From Chaetorhynchus papuensis (Eukaryota; Chordata; Aves; Passeriformes; Rhipiduridae), in the NCBI GenBank assembly GCA_013396525.1, contig VWYX01000278.1, forward strand, positions 78,565 to 142,564: a DNA stretch of 64,000 nt. The letters are read 5' to 3'. The first letter of the stretch is position 1; every line of letters begins with the position of its first letter. A program made the position numbers and the translations under genes. Below the pieces are notes generated by a model. The model ran no database searches. It worked only from the letters and a program-made list of their open reading frames with translations, and was not told the DNA's origin. Positions 58,501 to 64,000 of the stretch are shown piece after piece.

Positions 58501-61500
58501 TCTCCTCCAGCAGACTCAGTTGGGGATAGAACTTTGATGCCCTGTTTTGAGTAAGGAAGGGACACCTGTGGAGTCTGGCAGTTTGTCAGGCTGAAGATGA
58601 TTTTAACCACTTTAACAGTATTAGCACTCAGGGAAGTCATGGCAGTAGTAGTTTGCTGCTGTTCAGAGAATTGGTATGAAGCCTGTGCACTGCCTGAATT
58701 TGATTTAAATTCTCAAAAGGGAGTTTACATGGAACTGAAATGGTACATAAATTACATATCTGGGCATTGCATATATGGAGTTGAATTTAGATCTACGTTT
58801 CTCAAAAGCCCTTCCTTCTTTTAGAACTAGTCCTCTCTCTTTCTTCTCTCTCTTCCTAGGTGCCCATACTATGCATAAATGTGCATTATTTTGCATAGAA
58901 TATATATATTTGCATAATATTACATAAGCACAGGGTCTGTTTTCCCTTAACACCCACCTCAGGCATTCAGCATTTCCATCTCATACCTAACTGTTCTGTG
59001 TGCAGCTCTATTCATTCCCCAGCCTCTCCATCCACCCACTCAGCCCTCAGCCTCAGTCCCCAGTTCCCTCAGCTCGCTCCACACGCATTCACCTGTTTGT
59101 TTTACATATTCCATGTACCTCCTAATTGGAGATCCTTGTACAGCTCCATCTGTGTGATCGCCCTTCCTCTGGTCTTTTATGCACCAGAGCGAGCATGCCG
59201 GGATGTGGATGTGTGTGGGAGGTGTGGAGAAGGAGGGAGCCAGGCTAAGGAGAACCTAGTACACATCCATGGATTTGTAATGGGAAAAGTATGCAAAGGG
59301 GCCTGGAAAAGGCCGTACAGGCATGGGGATGCTGCAGGTCAGGAGATTGTTGGCCCAGGGAGAAGCTGGGGACTGGGGTTTAGCCTCATTACTGCCTTCT
59401 CTCAGGAGGCTACAGCCTCTTCCTCCTCTTCCTCCCGTTCCTCCCCGCCCTAGGAATGTGCAGCAGGTGGGATTGCAGTGCAGGCTCTGCAAGCTCCTGG
59501 CTCCAGGGGAGAAAAAGAGCCCCAGCCTCCTGCCTTTGGCAGTGTCATCACTGGGTGCCCTTGGGTGAATATGGAAATATGAACTCTTTACTCTTCCCCT
59601 TCAGGGATTTTCTTGGCTCCCTCCCTCTCACCCCCAGTATTCTGCAGGTACTCCCCAGCTCGAGTGCCACTGATCCCAAACAGGTTAAAACTCCCAGCAC
59701 CATTCATTTTGTAATTGAATGTTAACTCACCAGATACAACACAGTGTTGCTGCGTTGGTTTTAGTACATTTTAGCATTACCTGTGCATCAGTCACTTTTG
59801 ATTATTTATAGTGTTGGTCCTGGGGAGGTGTAGCTCTGATTTCACCTACACAGAATGCTAAATACAAAGTGCTTTAACACTCAGGAGCTCTAATTTCCCT
59901 ATCAACACATCTGTCATCATTGAAAGGAAGAGGAGATTTTGGCATAAGGCATTTATTCCTTAACCTGTTTCAATGACTGATGTCTAGGCAGAATATTACT
60001 TGGGAGAAGGTTGGCGGTACAGCCATGACAATTTTTGTAAGAAAAAACCCAAATAATCAGAAAACTAAAAACCAAAAAAAACCTTCAAAACCCAACCAAA
60101 CAAAAAAAACCCACCTCAACAAAAACAAACCAACCAACCCACCAAAAAACACAAAAAACCCCACCCCACCCCCCCAAAAACCCCCAAAACAAGCAAAAAA
60201 GTTTAAACTATAGCAAAACTATTAAATAGCCTAGTTTAGGGCAACAGAGGGAAGTATTTTAGAACACAGTAAAGAAATCTAAGAGCGCGTGTTTTCCAGA
60301 AACAGGAGTAATGTTTCTACTGTGTTACTGCACAAAACATGAAAAAAAATTATTGGAGTTTTCCCTTTCTCCTGAAGGTACTTTCTCTGGTTTTGTTCTA
60401 CCCAGACTTAAAGACCAGTCACTTAAAAAACTGGCAACAGAGATAGAGGACACACTTGAAGCACTGAGAGAATTTTTAACTGAAATGTAATTAACTTCTG
60501 GAATTACTAATTTGAATCTTGGTTCAGTAGCCACAGGCAAAATTTAATTTTAAAAACACATTTTCATTTGAGGAAGGGCTGAATACTCAGAAAAAGGTTT
60601 ACATAGGAAGTGTTTGTTATATGATAGAGTTGTACTGAATATATGAGTGGACAAGGCATGTCTGAACTGATAGCGCTGAACTAGTTTATAAAATACTTTC
60701 AGTGGATGTGATAAATACCTGCTTTGCCTGAGATGGTATTTTAACTGTATCTAAAAAAAGCTGTCGAAAAATCAAAATAAGCAGTCTTTGCTTTTTCAGG
60801 TATTGCAAGTCCTGGAAACAGCACCAAATGACTGGATTTTATATATAGAATAAAATGCCTTTGTGGTTTTTGTAAGGGACCTGCGTCTTTTTCTTCTGTT
60901 GCAATTAGAATAAAAGCACAGATATGAGAAGGGTACTTAGAGAAGGGTTATGCAAAACTCAGGTTTTCCACATGTGAGCCTGTTACACTCTCTTAAGATG
61001 ACAGATTCAGTTCAGCAATAGTGAAGAAAAAAAAAAGCCTAATTCAGTGCATGCGTAAATTTTTGAGTCCTGGAGATGACATTTGCCATCAATAGGGGTA
61101 TTCCCTTGGAGTGATCTGTGGCACAGGGTGGGGTGTCTGCTGTGTACATGTGAGTGTGAGATTTTAACAGTCCTGATCCTCCACTCTTGCGGCTCCATTA
61201 AATCCCTGGATCCTGGTCTGAGGGACGCAGGGGGAAACCCAACATGTACAAGCACCTAAGTTGGTTCGTAGGGAATTTATGGAAGAAATAGGTGCATTTG
61301 CTTTGGATCGGCCTCTCTTCCAAGAGGATAGTCAGTTACTAAATGTACCTTGTATCCAGGTCTCCTCAAAAAAATGCTTGCTTAGGTAATGTAGCTTTTA
61401 AATGCTTCCTGTGTGTGGGTAATAGAGATAGAAAAAATAAGTGACAGACGGTAACTTAGAGTTGATTTGAAGTGTTTATTAAAACCTTCATGATTTGGAA

Positions 61501-62197
61501 CTGTCAGCTCAGGAACTTTTATTATATGTTGCAATATAAGTTATTGTAGTTATAAAAAGTAGAGGGGCTCCAGAAAGAGGGAACATGAAGATGTGGTGCT
61601 TAGGGACATGGTTTAGTGGTGGAGTTGGCAGTGCTGGGTTAATGATTGCACTTGATAATTTTAAAGGCCTTTTCCAACCAAACCAATTCTATGATTCTGT
61701 GATCTGTACCTGTAACAGTCCTTTCCTTTTGGCAGGTAATTGGGAAGGATGATGTGGCTGTACCATCCCACCTGTACAAGGTGATCCTTGCCAGACGGAG
61801 CAGAACGTCCTCAGAGCCCCTGGTCCTGGGGGCTTTTGTGGTGCCGAATGATCCCATAGGCTTCAACCACCAGCTGACTGACTTCCAAGTCAGTATTGAA
61901 GATATGGAAAAAATGTCAGGTTTAGTTTTCTTCCCCCAGGTGGACAAGACCAAAGACGTTAAAAATATCTGTGAGGTGGATACCTGCAAACTGATGGGCT
62001 TCAAGGAATTCACGTTGTACATCACTGCCCGCAAAGTGCAGAGCGCCCGGACACTGCGCCGGCTGGAGAAAGCCATGGCAGAGTTACAGGAGGCAGGAAT
62101 TGAGCCTGATGAGTATCTCCTAAAGCTTTACAAGAAGAAGGAGGAAGAACTGCTGCAGGAAAAACCAGTAGCAGCTAGAGAGGGGAGAGCTGGCTGA
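43761..62197 (+). CDS. EXOG: EXOG, mitochondrial exo/endonuclease G (spliced, six exons, complete)
   Basis: ββα-metal nuclease of the DNA/RNA non-specific endonuclease family. EXOG is anchored in the mitochondrial inner membrane and acts as a 5'-exonuclease in mtDNA single-strand break repair. The CDS joins 43761-43908, 45037-45186, 46392-46531, 48277-48353, 50753-50867 and 61736-62197. All phases match and give 363 residues (human about 368). Seen: an Arg-rich N-terminus with a hydrophobic span at about 10-33; the active-site SRGHMAPAG with His135, where EXOG has Ser in place of the Asp of EndoG's DRGH; the metal-site Asn166 and Glu174, eight apart as in Serratia nuclease; and the EXOG-specific C-terminal helical region in exon 6. 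ENDOG is excluded by the SRGH motif and the long C-terminus. An in-frame ATG 90 bp upstream could add 30 residues. Confidence 0.96.
43909..45036 (+). other. EXOG intron 1
   Basis: It begins inside the CpG island and becomes ordinary AT-rich sequence after about 44110. No repeats or exon-like sequence recognised. Confidence 0.85.
45037..45186 (+). CDS. EXOG: EXOG exon 2: start of nuclease domain
   Basis: Acceptor tttcctcag ends at 45036 and the donor CTGG|GTATGT begins at 45187. It encodes residues 50-99 plus a base, with RYGFP, CYTNHALSYDQAKRVPRWV and EHISK, the family's conserved N-terminal core strands. Confidence 0.96.
45187..46391 (+). other. EXOG intron 2
   Basis: Unique-looking AT-rich intron; nothing further recognised. 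Confidence 0.85.
46392..46531 (+). CDS. EXOG: EXOG exon 3: catalytic SRGH motif
   Basis: Acceptor gttatttttcag ends at 46391; the donor ACA|GTAGGA begins at 46532 and is weaker than the others. It encodes residues 100-146, with DADRRHCKF, DPNIP and GSGWSRGHMAPAGDNKF, whose His135 is the catalytic base. If the intron is not removed the frame runs on 56 codons to a stop at 46697-46699. Confidence 0.96.
46532..48276 (+). other. EXOG intron 3
   Basis: The first ~165 bp are open in the EXOG frame. A decayed CR1-like 3' end lies at about 46970-47085. There is a short A-run at about 48052-48065. Confidence 0.8.
46970..47085 (+). mobile_element. Possible old CR1 3' fragment (sense)
   Basis: gagatatttaaggctagatt and ggggattgcctggatgattt followed by aaaaggctttttcc resemble the end of a CR1 or related LINE in the right order, but divergence is high and the terminal repeats are missing. 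Confidence 0.45.
48277..48353 (+). CDS. EXOG: EXOG exon 4: metal-binding asparagine
   Basis: Acceptor tctctctgcag ends at 48276 and the donor ACAG|GTGAGA begins at 48354. It encodes residues 147-171 plus two bases of Arg172. AMAETFYLSNIVPQ and ENNAGFWNR are signature strands of the family; Asn166 corresponds to the magnesium ligand of Serratia nuclease by spacing. Confidence 0.96.
48354..50752 (+). other. EXOG intron 4
   Basis: Holds an antisense CR1 3' end at 49971-50104; otherwise unique sequence with no exon candidates. Confidence 0.85.
49971..50104 (-). mobile_element. CR1 LINE 3' fragment (antisense)
   Basis: Reads atcatagaattatagaatgg, ttgattggaagggacctta, aagatcacctagttccaaac, gggcagggacaccttcccct and cgccatccaacctggctttg. 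Well preserved, but only ~130 bp long. Confidence 0.92.
50753..50867 (+). CDS. EXOG: EXOG exon 5: nuclease core
   Basis: Acceptor tatgttccag ends at 50752 and the donor CAG|GTATGT begins at 50868. It completes Arg172 and codes to Gln210: MEMYCRELTERFEDVWVVSGP with Glu174, then TLPQTNGDGKK. The longest intron of the gene follows. Confidence 0.96.
55539..55573 (+). repeat. Poly(T) run of about 35 bases
   Basis: An uninterrupted T run followed by more T-rich sequence to about 55610. It could be the A-tail of an antisense retroposed sequence, but nothing adjacent is recognisable as its body. Confidence 0.95.
60038..60200 (+). repeat. A/C-rich low-complexity tract
   Basis: About 160 bp almost entirely of A and C (aaaaaacccaaa, ccaaccaacccacc, ccccacccccccc type words). 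It is the strand-complement type of the T/G-rich tract in ACVR2B intron 8. Confidence 0.9.
61575..61702 (+). mobile_element. CR1 LINE 3' end (sense), next to EXOG exon 6
   Basis: Reads gatgtggtgcttagggacat, ggtttagtggtggagttggc, agtgctgggttaatgattgc and aggccttttccaaccaaacc, and ends with the terminal repeats attctatgattctgtg. The element end is about 33 bp from the first base of the last coding exon. Confidence 0.93.
61736..62197 (+). CDS. EXOG: EXOG exon 6: end of nuclease domain and C-terminal wing, stop
   Basis: Acceptor cttttggcag ends at 61735; TGA is at 62195-62197. It encodes residues 211-363. VPSHLYKVILARR and LGAFVVPND are late core strands; FQVSIEDMEKMSGLVFFP and the basic, helical C-terminus match the EXOG-specific wing region. 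The last ~30 residues are rich in Lys and Glu, a probable charged helix. A CR1 copy ends about 33 bp before the acceptor. Confidence 0.96.
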   Translation, partial: VIGKDDVAVPSHLYKVILARRSRTSSEPLVLGAFVVPNDPIGFNHQLTDFQVSIEDMEKMSGLVFFPQVDKTKDVKNICEVDTCKLMGFKEFTLYITARKVQSARTLRRLEKAMAELQEAGIEPDEYLLKLYKKKEEELLQEKPVAAREGRAG

Positions 62198-62293
62198 GTA
62201 CTCAGGAAGTTGTCTGGGTTTTTGGAAAGGGGAACTGAAAGCAAACACAAAGACAAGGGCTCCTTGAATCATCCTTTTTTGAGTTGTGAAAAC

Positions 62294-62299
62294 AATAAA
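62294..62299 (+). terminator. EXOG: Poly(A) signal AATAAA of EXOG
   Basis: A hexamer 97 bp after the stop codon followed by G/T-rich gatgggtttgg, giving a short 3' UTR of about 120 bases. Confidence 0.7.
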
Positions 62300-62319
62300 G
62301 AAATATTTGGAAGCTGATG

Positions 62320-64000
62320 GGTTTGGAATAATGCTCATTCTTATGTTACATGATGCAAACACGTGGTTTGCTGCACTACTTAGATATGGGAAGTGTAAAT
62401 GACCCCTGTCTGGCCTGAGTAGATCACTGGACCTCCAGGAAAGGCTTTGTGCTATTTTCCACCTGGGACATCAGACTTAGGGTTTGTGTGGAATCCCTTC
62501 TAGGAATAACACAAAAATAGACAGTAGACACCTTGGGAGTACAACTGGAACATGCTGAAATGGAGTTCTGCCCACAAATGTCTTTCACTGCAGTGCTGTA
62601 GAAGCAATTGTACTTTCTGGAATACTTTGAAAATTAAATTAATTAAGAAGTATTTCACTTAACACTCTTTTATTAGAGACCTGTAAGACATAATCTGAAT
62701 CCCTTATGGTCTTCCCTTCGTTATACTAACCAAAACCTTTCTTGGTCTTGTGTGCTTTGGATATTTTGGCATGTCAGGAGCCATCAGCTGTCATTTGCAG
62801 CAAATTTACTGCATTCATGTATAATTCTGCAATTTTTTTTGTAAAAAAACCCTAACAGAACTGAAGTTTACACAAGTGACTACCAGTGTAGGTTGTGTTT
62901 TCATAAATTAATGTAAAGTTAATATTTAATTTTCACCACTAAGGTTGGATAAACATGTTTTCTTGTATATTGTTTGATTTGAGAGGTGAGCACTGCTTTC
63001 TTTTTGGTTGTGGTAGTCACTCACTGGCTTTTTTCCCTGACATCTGCCTTTGGACTATAAATTGTGCAACAAAACTTCTATATTGTCTGAAAATGCCTTT
63101 TCAGTTCTTTTTCAGTGGCAACTGATGTTTCTCAGATTTGCATCTTATTGGAAGATTAAATGAGATTTTTTTTTCATTAGTTTCGTACTTTTATTTGTGC
63201 AACTTACTGTGATTTGTATCCTCTGACATCTTACATCTGGAAAGGAAGAGTAGAATCTGGAAATACGTAGAATTTTTTTTGTTGGTGAGACTTGACAGAC
63301 ATTTGGAGTTTGTGCCATAAGCACACCTTCAGTAGTTTTCACATGAAAGAAGGGTCATGTAGTCCCTGGCTGAATGGGGCTGTTTTCATTGAGGATGAAT
63401 CAGGAGCATTATTTGGATGCTGTGAATCATCAGCTGGGGGTTCTAAGAATTCTGTAGTTTCCTTCATCTCTGCTCAGTTGCAGTATCCCAAGCAGCTCAC
63501 TTCATAAAACAAGCCATGGTTCCCGTGACACTTTTGTGTTTGCCAAGAACATGTACACAAAATCCAGACATTTAAATCCAGACATTTAAATCCAGAGAAC
63601 TGTCACTAGCTAAGGCCATCATAAAAGCCTACTGCTCGCATGAATTACAGAGAAATTGGGTGAAATCCTGACAAAATGTTTGCTCTTCTTGATTTGTGGT
63701 TGTAAATCCTGTCAGATGTAACAAAAACAGTAAATTGCAACACAAGAAGCCACATTTCCCTTTGCACAATGTGGGAGATGTCAGGGGGTGTTGCCTGTAA
63801 TAAGAAATTGCCAGATCCTTCACATGCCTCTTGGTGGTCCAGTGTGCTTCACTGGAGTCCGAGCAGCCTTTGGGTACTGCCACGGTGTCACCCTTTGGAA
63901 AAGGTACCAGTTCATTGCCCTTTGCATTCTCTTTCTTCTTCCCCATTATTTGAATTATTTACATTTTTAAATTCAGCCTTCCACCTTCCTTTTCGTCCTT
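62320..64000. other. Intergenic flank downstream of EXOG
   Basis: No gene recognised. A 14-bp tandem repeat (aatccagacattta) starts at 63561 and 63575 with a partial third copy. In vertebrates SCN5A is usually the next gene, but no exon of it is visible here. Confidence 0.7.

Larger units (their letters stand above)
50868..61735 (+). other. EXOG intron 5 (about 10.9 kb)
   Basis: Mostly unique AT-rich sequence with random short ORFs. Repeats: a 35-T run (55539-55573), a short TC-rich stretch (about 59416-59452), an A/C-rich tract (60038-60200), and a sense CR1 3' end next to the acceptor (61575-61702). No RNA gene or additional exon is recognised. Confidence 0.85.

Noticed and set aside
59980..60213. 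Lys/Asn/Pro-rich 77-codon ORF
   Set aside because: It is the translation of an A/C-rich low-complexity tract in EXOG intron 5.
62320..64000. Exons of SCN5A at the right edge
   Set aside because: No sodium-channel-like sequence is seen on either strand; the gene is expected further on.

Overview
The window is vertebrate nuclear DNA, almost certainly from a bird. It holds split genes with GT–AG introns, at least ten fragments of the avian CR1 LINE retrotransposon (recognisable by the 3' end motif attctatg and the conserved lines that precede it), and two spliced genes whose translations fit avian ACVR2B and EXOG. The species cannot be told from the sequence. There are no bacterial, phage or CRISPR features.

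Layout. (1) 1-13101 is read as the 3' part of ACVR2B intron 1; exon 1, with the start codon and signal peptide, lies upstream of the window. (2) 13102-33107 carries ten ACVR2B coding exons (exons 2-11). Their phases all match and together they give 494 residues, which would be residues 19-512 of a 512-residue receptor plus the stop codon. A 695-bp assembly gap lies in the last intron. (3) 33108 to about 42052 is an unusually long, AT-rich 3' UTR with many AATAAA signals, Pumilio-type motifs, an AU-rich nonamer and AT hairpins. (4) A gap of only about 1.6 kb between the genes contains CR1 pieces and leads into a CpG island with a 17-bp minisatellite. (5) 43761-62197 is EXOG on the same strand: six exons, 363 residues, with an intron of about 10.9 kb before the last exon. 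(6) 62300-64000 is non-coding flank.

The two genes are not functionally linked. ACVR2B is a plasma-membrane type II receptor serine/threonine kinase for activins, myostatin/GDF11, Nodal and some BMPs. EXOG is a mitochondrial inner-membrane 5'-exo/endonuclease. They are tandem neighbours; from general knowledge the same ACVR2B-EXOG order occurs in other vertebrates, with SCN5A next.

I found no previously undescribed gene system. The most interesting points are regulatory: a CR1 copy ending about 33 bp before the EXOG exon 6 acceptor; a short reading frame in ACVR2B intron 3 that, with an intronic poly(A) signal, could encode a soluble ectodomain; two in-frame ATGs in EXOG, each in a strong Kozak context; a tandem repeat in the EXOG promoter region; and candidate conserved intronic enhancers. 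All are inferences that need comparative or RNA data.
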